From positions 1-17,372 of the forward strand of contig CAMWWS010000015.1 of the NCBI GenBank assembly GCA_947178085.1: a DNA stretch of 17,372 bases. Direction: 5' to 3'. The notes under the pieces were generated by a model that was given only the letters and a program-made list of their open reading frames with translations, had not been told where the DNA came from and did no database searches. Made by a program: the position numbers and the translations under genes. This document shows positions 7,829 through 16,258 of this stretch, piece after piece; within the stretch, counting starts at the first letter, position 1, and every line of letters starts with the position of its first letter. This stretch comes from an uncultured Lachnospiraceae bacterium (GTDB lineage Bacteria; Bacillota_A; Clostridia; Lachnospirales; Lachnospiraceae).

Positions 7829-8985
7829 TTTAATCTCCCAATACTTCTTTTTTGTTCCAGCCATTTTTCAAATAACCGCTCAAATTCAAGTTCTTCGTCA
7901 GTTCCTATATTTGGGAGAGCCACCATCCTTTTCTCCCATGACGACAGATAAGCCGCATTGGAAAGCAGCAGGCTTTTTCTTCCTTCTGTGCCCTGAGCAA
8001 TGCATTTTCCGACACCCATGCATTCATCAGCAAAGCCCTGTAAAACTTTTTCGTATGGCTTCTCTTCCTTTTCCGGATTTATTTCTGTCCATGTTCCTTT
8101 TATTTTCCTGAAATAATCCGTGGAACTTTTGCGATAATCCGCCTCCTTGCCGCCCATCTCCTGAACAAGTTCCCCGATTCGCAGTTTTCCGTTCTCGCAG
8201 ACAATCAGTGCCTCCTCCAGCGATATTTCCAAACGGTTTATCCCCGGCGCATCTCCGGTTGAAGAGATAAACGTCCCCGTTGCTCCGTTTTCCCATTCAA
8301 AATACATGGTCACATCATCCTCTACCTCGATATCGTGAAAATGCCCCTCTTTGCAAAAACATTGTACTCTGGCAGGCATACCGCATATCCACTGCAAAAG
8401 ATCCAGATTGTGCGGACATTGGTTCAATAAAATACCGCCTCCGTCCTTATCCCATGTCGCATGCCAGGAACTAGAAGTATAATATTGTTCCGGTCTGTAC
8501 CAGTCCGTGACAACCCAGTTTACTCTTTTTAGAGCGCCGTATTTTCCGCTGTTTACCAACTCATACAACTGTATATGAATCGGAAGCGTTCTCTGATTAA
8601 ACACCATACTAAAGACCCTGCCCGATTTGGCGGCTTCGGCTTCCATGCTCCTCGCCTGCCTGCTATATACACCTGAAGGCTTATCACACAACACATGCAG
8701 TCCATTCTTAAACGCCCTGACTGCCAATTCCTCATGTGAATAGTGCGGCGTTGCAATCACAACGGCGTCTATCGACAGCTCTTTATTTTCCACTGCCGTA
8801 AATAGCTCGTCCGCAGTCTCATATACAGGCATGCCCGCCTCAATGGACGGAAGAAGCATCTCCCTGTATGTTCCACGTACCCTTGTGACAGCGTTCAATT
8901 CCATTCCCTGAATCTTGCCGTCCTGTATGATAGAAGCATATTTGCTTCCCATATTTCCTACTCCGATTACCGCTGTCTTTATCAT
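7825..8985 (-). CDS. Gfo/Idh/MocA family NAD(P)-dependent oxidoreductase
   Basis: This 386-residue protein shows the complete family signature. The nucleotide-binding turn is GVGNMG (8-13). The EKP-like loop is CDKPSG with catalytic Lys102. The substrate-site block GGGILLNQCPHNLDLLQW (about 182-199) includes His192 and Asp195. Family members oxidise or reduce sugars, sugar acids, inositols or amino sugars with NAD(P). The substrate here cannot be named. The start is set at ATG 8985 because AAGGAAGGA lies 7 nt upstream and the Rossmann strand then begins at residue 3; an upstream in-frame start would add 11 polar residues. It is the first gene of a likely three-gene operon with a second Gfo-like gene (4-base overlap) and an Fe-S aldo/keto reductase. 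Confidence 0.92.
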   Translation of the reverse strand: MIKTAVIGVGNMGSKYASIIQDGKIQGMELNAVTRVRGTYREMLLPSIEAGMPVYETADELFTAVENKELSIDAVVIATPHYSHEELAVRAFKNGLHVLCDKPSGVYSRQARSMEAEAAKSGRVFSMVFNQRTLPIHIQLYELVNSGKYGALKRVNWVVTDWYRPEQYYTSSSWHATWDKDGGGILLNQCPHNLDLLQWICGMPARVQCFCKEGHFHDIEVEDDVTMYFEWENGATGTFISSTGDAPGINRLEISLEEALIVCENGKLRIGELVQEMGGKEADYRKSSTDYFRKIKGTWTEINPEKEEKPYEKVLQGFADECMGVGKCIAQGTEGRKSLLLSNAAYLSSWEKRMVALPNIGTDEELEFERLFEKWLEQKRSIGRLK

Positions 8986-9052
8986 ATATTTATCCTTCCT
9001 TTCATTATTAAAATACACCTACTTTTAGAGTTAAAATTTTGGGTGTCACTAT

Positions 9053-9061
9053 TTTATAACA
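9053..9061 (-). promoter_or_regulatory. Possible extended -10 promoter of the Gfo operon
   Basis: On the minus strand TGTTATAAA fits the extended -10 form TGnTATAAT (one mismatch). The -35 region 17 bases upstream is poor (AGGCTG) and falls in the terminator hairpin of the preceding operon. It would give a leader of about 60 nt. It is the best candidate seen in 8986-9115, but weak. Confidence 0.3.
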
Positions 9062-9088
9062 AAATGCAGGCCTGACAGCCTGCATTTT
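9061..9088 (-). terminator. Terminator of the Mrp/Mbh-like operon
   Basis: AAAATGCAGGC (9061-9071) pairs perfectly over 11 bases with GCCTGCATTTT (9078-9088) around a 6-base loop. Read on the minus strand the hairpin ends in TTTT followed by GTTATAAAA. It lies 27 bases past the stop of the last operon gene at 9116. Confidence 0.75.
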
Positions 9089-9115
9089 GATTATAAGAAT
9101 GCAATTCTTTCAACC

Positions 9116-11188
9116 TTACCACCATATAATATATATAAGCGTCAGCGCCAATCCGACACTGAACATTAAAAGTCCGAAGGAAAGGCTTCTTTGTATTATT
9201 ACAAAACTCTCTCTGAAATCTTCAACACCGGAAGCGACAGCATGTACGAAATCGGTATGAGTAGGATTTTTCCTGCCCCACAGGCGATTGCGCAGCGACT
9301 GCACGAAGTTCATGACTCTTCCTATGAATTCTGTAGCTGCGCTGCCTTCACTGCGCTCATGCGGAATCGGCGAATCTTTATAGAGAGTCTTACGGAGTAC
9401 AACGACAGCAATATCAATCATACTGTCAAAGACCCTGCTTGCAATTCCGCATATCAATGGCAAAAATCCCAATATCAGCGGCTTATAGATAAGTTCCTCC
9501 ATATCCAGCCATTTCGGCCATGCACTTACATATTCCCCTTTGCGAACCAGCAATATTCGTACCACCAGAACATATACAAATACTCCGATTATAATCGAGA
9601 TCAAAGCTCCTTTCAGATTCTCAAAGTTGAAATATGCCACCACGCTCTCCAACGGCTCTGCACCCAGACAATTCATGAATTTCTCACCCATTTCTGCAGC
9701 CTTATCCATAATGGCATGAGGGAACAGTCCCCACACAAACAGCACCAGAGCGCTTACCGTAAGTGCGAAACCGCTCTCCATATTCATATAGTGTTTTATC
9801 TCGTCATACTGCTTCTGCCTTTTCTCATCTTGGTTCTTTTCTACAAATATTGCTACAAAAAGCTTCGTCATATATGCAACTGTAAGACCGCCGCTTATTA
9901 AGAAAATCGTCTCAACCGCATTTGTAAAGCTGCCGCCGTTATACTCTAAGATACTCTCATGCAGAAGCGTCTTGCTGATATATCCGCCAAACATTGGTAC
10001 ACCTGCGATCGCCAGCGCACCTATAAGGAAAATCACTTTAAGCAGAGGCTTTTTCCTTCCAAATCCCCTTATCTCATTCAGATTAAGCGCATGAGCATTC
10101 ATGAAAATAACTCCTGCCGCCATGAACAAAACAAGCTTAATCAATGAATGATTCACCATATGAAGAAGCGTGCCGTGTATGGCAGTCATACTTTCCATAC
10201 CCAAAATCCCCTGCATGCCGACACCTATCAGGATGAAACCAATCTGCGACATGGACGAACAGGCAAGAGTATGCTTTAAATCCATGGAAAAAACAGCTAA
10301 GAGCGCACCTCCGAACATAGTCAGTACACCGATTCCCAGAATCAGTTTTCCCCATGCCATATTGCACAGAAAAAGGTCGCAGCTTGTAATCAATATCCCA
10401 AACATCCCGACTTTCGTAAGTATACCTGACAGCAAAGCAGACGCAGGCGCAGGTGCTACAGGATGTGCCTTAGGCAGCCATATATGCAGTGGAAATGCTC
10501 CCGCTTTCGCGCCAAAGCCAACCAAAAGGCACACTCCAGCCACATAAATCAGCGTATGGTTTCCTTCGTAAAATACTGCTGCAAAGAAAAGTTCATCTAT
10601 TTTCACTGTGCCAAGTACATGATACAGCATAAAAATACCCATCAACATCACAAGTCCGCCGATAATAGCTACCGCAAGATAGGTCGCCGCCGCTTTCAGA
10701 GCCCCTTCCGTCTCTTCCTGCGCCACCCACACATAGGAAGTAAAGGACATAATCTCGAAGAAAATAAACATTGTATACAAATCCGCCGCAAGAAACACGC
10801 CCATAGTCGCTCCCAGTGTTGCAAGCATGAAAATATAGAAGCGGTTCTTATTGTCATGATGCTTCATATATTCTCTTGAAATAATCGTCGTCATCATCCA
10901 CATAAAAGCAGCTATCATGATATAAAGAAGACGAAAACTCTCCAACGTAAAGTTAAGTCCCATGCCGCAGATTCCGGGAATGTTGCAGTCATAAACCGAT
11001 AATCCGTCAGTATATAATCTATTCCGGTTAGCGATAAACAGGATAAGTGTTACTATAAACTCGCTGATAACTATAAAATCCGCAAAATAATCCCTGGGCG
11101 TGTCCTTTTTGCTCCCGATTATGCAGGATACAATAGCTCCTATAAACGGATAAAATACCAGTATAGCTAAAATTATGTTCTCGCTCAT
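9116..11188 (-). CDS. NuoL/HyfB/MrpA-like antiporter subunit (last gene of the operon)
   Basis: This polytopic membrane protein of 690 residues is the longest antiporter-like subunit here and probably has more than 14 helices. It carries the proton-conducting family's key residues: Glu145 in TM5 (FIFFEIMSF), Lys228 in TM7 (GFGAKAGAFPLHIWLPKAH), Lys259 in TM8 and Lys406 in TM12 (GGYISKTLL). After the core (about 1-470) a long C-terminal part carries three or four more hydrophobic segments (from about 495, around 545-565, near 595-620, and the final 665-690). It resembles HyfB and NuoL more than MrpD. The start is ATG 11188, with GAGGAG 9 nt ahead; the longer in-frame extension to 11236 lacks a site. 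It is separated from the rest of the operon by 587 bp holding two palindromes, and followed by a terminator. Confidence 0.9.
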   Translation of the reverse strand: MSENIILAILVFYPFIGAIVSCIIGSKKDTPRDYFADFIVISEFIVTLILFIANRNRLYTDGLSVYDCNIPGICGMGLNFTLESFRLLYIMIAAFMWMMTTIISREYMKHHDNKNRFYIFMLATLGATMGVFLAADLYTMFIFFEIMSFTSYVWVAQEETEGALKAAATYLAVAIIGGLVMLMGIFMLYHVLGTVKIDELFFAAVFYEGNHTLIYVAGVCLLVGFGAKAGAFPLHIWLPKAHPVAPAPASALLSGILTKVGMFGILITSCDLFLCNMAWGKLILGIGVLTMFGGALLAVFSMDLKHTLACSSMSQIGFILIGVGMQGILGMESMTAIHGTLLHMVNHSLIKLVLFMAAGVIFMNAHALNLNEIRGFGRKKPLLKVIFLIGALAIAGVPMFGGYISKTLLHESILEYNGGSFTNAVETIFLISGGLTVAYMTKLFVAIFVEKNQDEKRQKQYDEIKHYMNMESGFALTVSALVLFVWGLFPHAIMDKAAEMGEKFMNCLGAEPLESVVAYFNFENLKGALISIIIGVFVYVLVVRILLVRKGEYVSAWPKWLDMEELIYKPLILGFLPLICGIASRVFDSMIDIAVVVLRKTLYKDSPIPHERSEGSAATEFIGRVMNFVQSLRNRLWGRKNPTHTDFVHAVASGVEDFRESFVIIQRSLSFGLLMFSVGLALTLIYIIWW

Positions 11189-11216
11189 TATATGCAGCTC
11201 CTCTCTGTATACAGCA

Positions 11217-11238
11217 TCTTGCATTGTCAACTGCAAGA
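11217..11238. promoter_or_regulatory. Small inverted repeat ahead of the HyfB-like gene
   Basis: TCTTGCA (11217-11223) and TGCAAGA (11232-11238) flank the 8-base TTGTCAAC, whose minus strand contains TTGACA. No -10 hexamer is correctly spaced (TATACA is only 13 bases on), so a promoter is doubtful. It could be an operator or a small hairpin just upstream of the ribosome binding site. Confidence 0.25.
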
Positions 11239-11258
11239 CTGGGTTTTACAAGACGTCC

Positions 11259-11396
11259 GTTGAACAAAATATACAATCCAACGCAGGCACGCTCTCGCTA
11301 CAGTTCAGCCGTAGCGGTACTAAGGTGCCAAAATACGGCACCTAAGGACCGACGGCTTCACAGTACCTGCTTATGGACTTGTATATTCTGTCCAAC
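11259..11396. repeat. 138-bp compound palindrome (element 2)
   Basis: The ends, 11259-11279 and 11375-11396, are inverted copies with two mismatches and one indel (GTTGAACAAAATATACAA and the complement of TTGTATATTCTGTCCAAC). Nested inside are GCAGG/CCTGC (11283-11287 with 11366-11370), GCCGT/ACGGC (11308-11312 with 11352-11356), CGGT/ACCG (11315-11318 with 11348-11351) and AGGTGCC/GGCACCT (11323-11329 with 11337-11343) around a 7-base loop. Paired in order they make one long hairpin in RNA. It contains no gene. It would lie in the mRNA between the 495-residue subunit and the HyfB-like gene. It could be a MITE-like repeat or a structured leader. Confidence 0.65.
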
Positions 11397-11445
11397 TACA
11401 TTTAGGAAATAGTCAGTTAATAAATATCTATCTGATAACCTACAT

Positions 11446-11752
11446 AGGATTCGGGTGTCAAAAGGTTCTTATATAAATATCACCGGCAGATTGCACAAAA
11501 TGTTCACGAAGTGCCTTGCGAAGGATTATGAGATTTTCTTAATATTCCGCCCAGATACCCAGCAATTTCGGGACACGGATGTCCCGAAAAGCCCGCACTG
11601 AGCCCGGACGGCGAATTGCGGGCGGTTGCGTACGTACCTCACAGCATCATCGGAATATTTAGAAAATCCATATTCCGAAGTCAGGCACGAGGGAACATTT
11701 TGTGCAATCTGCCATCTCAGTTCATAAAGGCACCTTTTGACACCCGAATCCT
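11446..11752. repeat. 308-bp compound palindrome with TA-bounded inverted ends (element 1)
   Basis: The outermost arm AGGATTCGGGTGTCAAAAGG (11446-11465) is exactly complementary to 11733-11752. One more base pairs outside (T11445 with A11753), so both ends are bounded by TA. A perfect 21-base inner arm pairs 11485-11505 with 11693-11713. A third, imperfect arm of about 26 bases pairs 11523-11549 with 11651-11676. The centre holds a perfect 10-bp hairpin, TTTCGGGACA/TGTCCCGAAA (11566-11575 with 11580-11589), and GCCCGCA/TGCGGGC (11591-11597 with 11617-11623). No open reading frame of note is inside. It starts 23 bases from the stop of the gene ending at 11776. The layout suggests a non-autonomous transposable element or a highly structured RNA. 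Confidence 0.75.
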
Positions 11753-11775
11753 ACACAACAACCTTAGGTAATCGT

Positions 11776-13263
11776 TCAAAATCCTCCTTGCCCTGCCGCT
11801 TTAACGACGCTTTCAAGCACCTGCGTCAATGTCTGCGGGTGAAGCCCGATAAACAGAATCACAATCACAAAAACCACTAACGGCAATAACATCAAAATAT
11901 TCGGGTCTTCAACATCCGATATGGTTCCATAGTCGAAATCTTTCCCCGGAAAGAAAGCCCGGATCGTAATCGTCAACATATATATGGCGGTCAGAAGTGC
12001 GGAAATCAGGATTGCTGCAAGACCTATATAAGCCAAAGGATTCTTACTTGCCACCGCAGCTTTTGCCAGATACCACTTACTGACAAAGCCGCATAAGCCA
12101 GGAACGCCCATAAGCGCCATCGCCGCCACGGTAAATATTGCGAACACCTTCGGCATCTTCCTGCCAACCCCGTCTAATTGATGGATATAGGTTCTGCCGG
12201 TCTTATAAATAACTGCACCCGCACAGAAGAAAGAGCATATTTTCATAACCGCATGCACAAGCATATGTGCAAGCGCTCCCATCAGTCCCAAAGGCGTCAT
12301 GAGTACGATACCGAATAAAATATAAGACAGATTGCTGACAGTGGACCACGCAAGTCTGCGTTTCAGATGAGTTTCCTTCAAAGCGCAGCTGCATCCAAAT
12401 ACAATCGTAAAAATCGTAACTGCCATCAAAAAATACTGTGCCCATGTTCCACGTAGAAAGTCCGTTCCAAAACTGAAATAAGTGATTCTTAAAGTCGCAA
12501 ACGCGCCCGCTTTTACAACTGCTACGGCATGCAAAAGAGCAGTTACGGGCGTAGGTGCAACACCCGCCTTTGGCAGCCACGCCGAAAACGGACACATGGC
12601 AGCCTTAACGCTAAAACCGCAGAAACAAACTACATAAATAAGCAGAAGCAGATCAGCCCTTTCACCAAGACGGGACATATCAAGCACGCCGCCCGGTGTA
12701 AAGTTTGATGTAGTTCCGTATATCAATATAAAAATCATTCCGATAAATGCAAACGCCGCACCACCCAATGAATAATACAGATAAGTCCGGCTTGCAAGCA
12801 CAGCTTCCCTGGACAGGGTATGCAGAACCAGAGGCACAGTCACCATAGTCAGCATCTCATAAAAGAAATACATGGTCACGATATCTTCCGCCATTGCAAT
12901 ACCAAGCGTTACACCATAAGTAACCGTATAGAACATAAAGAATATTTTTTCATGATTTTCATGCTTCATATATTCGAATGAGTATAAAGTCGCAAATGGC
13001 CACATAAACGCCAGAATCGTTGCAAATACGCTTCCAACCGCATCCAGCTTTAAGCTTATACTTAACTTTCCCGTGAAACGAAACAAAACAAACGCCTCCT
13101 CAGGACGATTGAAAATCAATAAAAATGCAAACACTGATGTGATAACCACTACAAGCTCTATATAAACAGCCATCAGTTTCCTATTCTTAAACGGAATAAC
13201 AGGAATGAGCGCGCCGAACATTATCGGCAGAAGCACTGCAATAACCATAAAATATGAATTCAT
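11776..13263 (-). CDS. NuoM/MrpA-like antiporter subunit (495 aa)
   Basis: This membrane protein of 495 residues, with about 14 predicted helices, belongs to the proton-conducting antiporter family of complex I, Mrp and membrane hydrogenases. It has Glu136 in TM5 (MYFFYEMLTM), Lys220 in TM7 (GFSVKAAMCPFSAWLPKAG), the APTPVTALLHAVAVVKAG block (236-253) with His245 and Lys251, and Lys396 in TM12 (GFVSKWYLA). The APTPVTALLH block resembles MrpA and NuoL more than its 470-residue neighbour does. It lies 44 bp after that neighbour and is probably part of the same ion-translocating complex. AAAGGAG lies 14 nt before the ATG, longer than usual spacing. Its 3' end abuts the large palindrome. Confidence 0.9.
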   Translation of the reverse strand: MNSYFMVIAVLLPIMFGALIPVIPFKNRKLMAVYIELVVVITSVFAFLLIFNRPEEAFVLFRFTGKLSISLKLDAVGSVFATILAFMWPFATLYSFEYMKHENHEKIFFMFYTVTYGVTLGIAMAEDIVTMYFFYEMLTMVTVPLVLHTLSREAVLASRTYLYYSLGGAAFAFIGMIFILIYGTTSNFTPGGVLDMSRLGERADLLLLIYVVCFCGFSVKAAMCPFSAWLPKAGVAPTPVTALLHAVAVVKAGAFATLRITYFSFGTDFLRGTWAQYFLMAVTIFTIVFGCSCALKETHLKRRLAWSTVSNLSYILFGIVLMTPLGLMGALAHMLVHAVMKICSFFCAGAVIYKTGRTYIHQLDGVGRKMPKVFAIFTVAAMALMGVPGLCGFVSKWYLAKAAVASKNPLAYIGLAAILISALLTAIYMLTITIRAFFPGKDFDYGTISDVEDPNILMLLPLVVFVIVILFIGLHPQTLTQVLESVVKAAGQGGF

Positions 13264-13307
13264 AATATACCGTCATACTCCTTTCATGCTAACCGCCAGC
13301 GTTTATT

Positions 13308-14720
13308 CTAAAGTGATGCCGCTATTTCACCCACGTACTTAATCAATGGATTCGGCCATATCCCCAAAATAATAGTAATAACAGTCAATATAAGAAGCGC
13401 CGCTGTCATAATATCAATACGCTCCTTTTTTTCCTCTATCTCAGCATCCTTTCCCGGAAGGAATCCCTTCACGGTAATCGGAAGCAGATATCCTGCTGTC
13501 AAAAGCGCACTGAGCAGCAAGACAACCGGACCAAGCATCCGAAATACGCCTGTGTCCGACTGTAACGCTCCCTGCGCCAGATACCATTTGCTGATAAATC
13601 CGCTCATTGGCGGAATACCTATCAATGCAAGCGAGGCAAATGTATAGCACCACAGAGTCACCTTCATCTGCTTACCAATTCCGGCATATAAATCCACTTT
13701 CGTCTTTCCTGTGCGGAAAATGAAAATGCCGGCTGTAAGAAACAGCGCGCACTTAATGAATGCATGGAATACAAAATGCAGCAAAGCACCACTCATTCCT
13801 GTCGTCGTAAGCAAAGATAAACCAAACAATATATATGATGCCTGACTGACCGTTGAATATGCCAGCCGCTTCTTAAACATCTGTTCCCGATATGCAAGCA
13901 TAGAACCCATTAAAACGGTGAGCAATGTCAATGTCATCCATGCCGTCTGCACCCATGTTCCCCGGATGAAATCTGAACCGACGATATAGTACACGCTACG
14001 GATAACCGCCAGTACCCCGCCCTTTACAATAATAGAGGAAAGCACTGCTGAAGCCGGCGCGGGAGCTGCCGGATGCGCTGCTGTAAGCCAGGCGTGAAGC
14101 GGAAACATACCCGCCTTTGCACCAAATCCTATAAGCATCATAAATACTGCCACCCGTAATATCCCGACATTTCCTGACACCAATGTCATATTCAAAGTTC
14201 CGCCTGCCGTAAAGTTAAGCGTATCACAATACTGATATAAGAAATAGATTCCAAACAACGCTGAGTAAGCTCCGCACATTGAATAAAACAGGTATTTCAG
14301 AGCCGCCATAATTGCTTCCCTTGAACCATTGTGCAGTACTAAAGGTGTGGCGGTCAGCGTCATAAGCTCATAGAATAAGTAAAATGTAATCAGGTTTCCC
14401 GCAGATTCCAACGCAATAATTACAACATATACCAAAACGTAAAATATGAAAAACCTCTTTTCATCTCCCTCATGCTGCATATACAAAAATGCATAAAAGC
14501 CTGTTATCAGCCATATGATACTAGTCACTGTGATGAACAGCCTTCCGAGCGCATCTACATGAAAGTATACCGGTATCTTATCCACCAGACAAAACAGGGT
14601 CAGGCTTCCATCTGTACACCATGCCACAGCCAGCGCAAGCAATACGGTAATCGACAATACTATTCCTATAATAATATGCAGAGTTTTCACAGATTCATTT
14701 TTATCCAAAACTTTTTTCAT
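13308..14720 (-). CDS. NuoM/MrpD-like antiporter subunit (470 aa)
   Basis: This polytopic membrane protein of 470 residues has the ion-channel residues Glu118 (TFYLFYELMTLT), Lys202 (GFGAKAGMFPLHAWL), Lys233 (IIVKGGVLA) and Lys378 (GFISKWYLAQG). The helix-7/8 block AAHPAAPAPASAVLSS (214-229) is close to that of the HyfB-like subunit encoded at 9116-11188, so the two may be the nearer relatives. It follows the 502-residue subunit by 29 bp. Its start is preceded by AAAAGGAG at 14 nt; an ATG nearer to that site is out of frame and closes after ten codons. A polar N-terminal stretch (MKKVLDKNESVKT) precedes the first helix. It is likely one module of the same complex; which ion it moves is unknown. 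Confidence 0.9.
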   Translation of the reverse strand: MKKVLDKNESVKTLHIIIGIVLSITVLLALAVAWCTDGSLTLFCLVDKIPVYFHVDALGRLFITVTSIIWLITGFYAFLYMQHEGDEKRFFIFYVLVYVVIIALESAGNLITFYLFYELMTLTATPLVLHNGSREAIMAALKYLFYSMCGAYSALFGIYFLYQYCDTLNFTAGGTLNMTLVSGNVGILRVAVFMMLIGFGAKAGMFPLHAWLTAAHPAAPAPASAVLSSIIVKGGVLAVIRSVYYIVGSDFIRGTWVQTAWMTLTLLTVLMGSMLAYREQMFKKRLAYSTVSQASYILFGLSLLTTTGMSGALLHFVFHAFIKCALFLTAGIFIFRTGKTKVDLYAGIGKQMKVTLWCYTFASLALIGIPPMSGFISKWYLAQGALQSDTGVFRMLGPVVLLLSALLTAGYLLPITVKGFLPGKDAEIEEKKERIDIMTAALLILTVITIILGIWPNPLIKYVGEIAASL

Positions 14721-14749
14721 TATTGAAGATCATGCTCCTTTTCTCAAAT

Positions 14750-16258
14750 CTATGCGAACATTTTCAGTCCCTGCTCAATCAGATTAATCACAGGTTCAGA
14801 AGACAGACCTAAGAATAGATTCAAAACGATAAAGCAAATCAGGGCAACACTTTTTAACGGCTGCTCCCAGACCAAAACATCTTCAAAGCCTTTATCCAGA
14901 ATTACTTCTTTTTTCTCCGGAGTATAAATACGGATTACAGTCTTCATAAAATATACCGCATTCAGGATAACACTGATTGCAAGCGCTATCATGGTAATAA
15001 GTATCTTATGCTTATTTTCCACCGCTGCCTGCGCAAAAAGCAGCTTGGAAATAAATCCCGAAAACATCGGAAAACCTACCATTGACAGCGAACCTACCGT
15101 AAATGCCACTCCTGCCAGCTTGTTGCGGTATCCCGCTCCGGTCAGGTCAAAAAAGTTTTTACTTTTGGCCGAAGCATCCGTAATCCCGGAAGCCGCCGTA
15201 AAAAGCAGGGATTTTGTAGCTGCATGCGAAACTATATGATAAATACTTGCAATCATTCCGGAGGTCGTCCCCAGACCGAAACCCATATAAATATATCCTA
15301 TCTGCGCAACCGAGGAATAAGCGATCATCCTTCGTATGTCATTTTCTTTGATTGCATTGATCGAACCCATAATCATTCCCGCAACGCCGAACACAAACAG
15401 TACATTGATTACTTTGCTCTCTCTTATTATGTCAAAACCGATAACACGGTAAAATATTTTTACAAGCAAAAAGATATAACCCTTTGATACGAGCGAAGAC
15501 AATATGGACGCTGAGGAAAGAGTCGAATATCCATACGCAGCAGGCAGCCATGTATGGAACGGATACAATGCGCTTTTAATGGCAATTCCCACCGATATAA
15601 GGCAGATTGATACCAGAAGAGGTATATGATACTCTCCCGCTGCATGTATGTGTGCAACCTGCTCCTTTATGTTACTCATAAGCAAATGTCCGGTCAGACT
15701 GTATAAAAAACAAATCCCAAGCAGCAAAAGACCCGAACCAAGCAGGCTCATTATCATATATCGCGTTGCCGCCTCAAATGTCCTTCCAGTCTGACGTATC
15801 ATAATAAGTCCGCATGCCGATATGGTATTAATCTCTACAAATACATATGCTGTAAACAAGTCGTTGGTATAAATAAGGGCAAGCAGAGAGCACAACAACA
15901 GATTGACCATTATATAATACAGATTCTGCTTCGTCTCTTCAATTTCCTGTTCGCGCTCCAACACACCGCCTATAACACACAAAAGCATGATAATACAGAA
16001 AAACAACGCCATCGCTGCTTCCAGAATTCCGACCCTGATTTCATTTCCCCACGGAGCCGGAAAATGTCCCATTGTGTATATATATTCATGCCCGCTGCCA
16101 ATAACATAGGCTAACACAATGGCGGACATTATTCCTATTACTGATATTACCGCCAAATTCAGTCGCTTAGCCCATTTTCCACTTAATACGGAAGATAACG
16201 GACCGGCAAACAAAGATATCAGAATGGACATGAATGGGAAATTCTGTACAAAATCCAT
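14750..16258 (-). CDS. MrpD/MbhH/NuoN-like antiporter subunit (502 aa)
   Basis: This 502-residue protein has about 14 membrane segments and follows the MnhC-like gene directly, the place of MrpD in Mrp antiporters and MbhH in membrane hydrogenases. The conserved charges are present: Glu142 (AYVFVEINTIS), Lys228 (GIAIKSALYPFHTWLPAAY), Lys259 (SSLVSKGY), His345 in HIVSHAATKS and Lys405 (GFISKLLFAQ). Its start codon overlaps the stop of the MnhC-like gene by one base (TAATG), so translation is coupled. By position and sequence it is the MrpD-equivalent core subunit; the three later antiporter genes are additions to the usual set. Confidence 0.92.
   Translation of the reverse strand: MDFVQNFPFMSILISLFAGPLSSVLSGKWAKRLNLAVISVIGIMSAIVLAYVIGSGHEYIYTMGHFPAPWGNEIRVGILEAAMALFFCIIMLLCVIGGVLEREQEIEETKQNLYYIMVNLLLCSLLALIYTNDLFTAYVFVEINTISACGLIMIRQTGRTFEAATRYMIMSLLGSGLLLLGICFLYSLTGHLLMSNIKEQVAHIHAAGEYHIPLLVSICLISVGIAIKSALYPFHTWLPAAYGYSTLSSASILSSLVSKGYIFLLVKIFYRVIGFDIIRESKVINVLFVFGVAGMIMGSINAIKENDIRRMIAYSSVAQIGYIYMGFGLGTTSGMIASIYHIVSHAATKSLLFTAASGITDASAKSKNFFDLTGAGYRNKLAGVAFTVGSLSMVGFPMFSGFISKLLFAQAAVENKHKILITMIALAISVILNAVYFMKTVIRIYTPEKKEVILDKGFEDVLVWEQPLKSVALICFIVLNLFLGLSSEPVINLIEQGLKMFA

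Noticed and set aside
8986..9034. A TTAACT/TTAATA pair, 17 bases apart, upstream of the first Gfo gene.
   Set aside because: The predicted start site would fall inside the ribosome binding site, leaving no leader; the extended -10 further upstream is preferred.
9042..9060. GGGTGTCA followed by AT-rich sequence, resembling the left end of the 11446 element.
   Set aside because: Only eight bases match exactly and no inverted partner is found nearby; chance similarity is likely.
9191..9901. A 236-codon plus-strand open frame.
   Set aside because: It lies wholly opposite the HyfB-like gene, has no family resemblance and is rich in His, Tyr and Gln as expected of an antisense shadow.
11202..11230. 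A perfect TTGACA hexamer on the minus strand upstream of the HyfB-like gene.
   Set aside because: The nearest -10-like hexamer (TATACA) is only 13 bases away, too short for a standard promoter.
11439..11755. CCTACA at both edges of the large palindrome as a possible 6-bp target duplication.
   Set aside because: The right copy overlaps the inverted end itself, so it cannot be a clean duplication; a TA duplication fits better.
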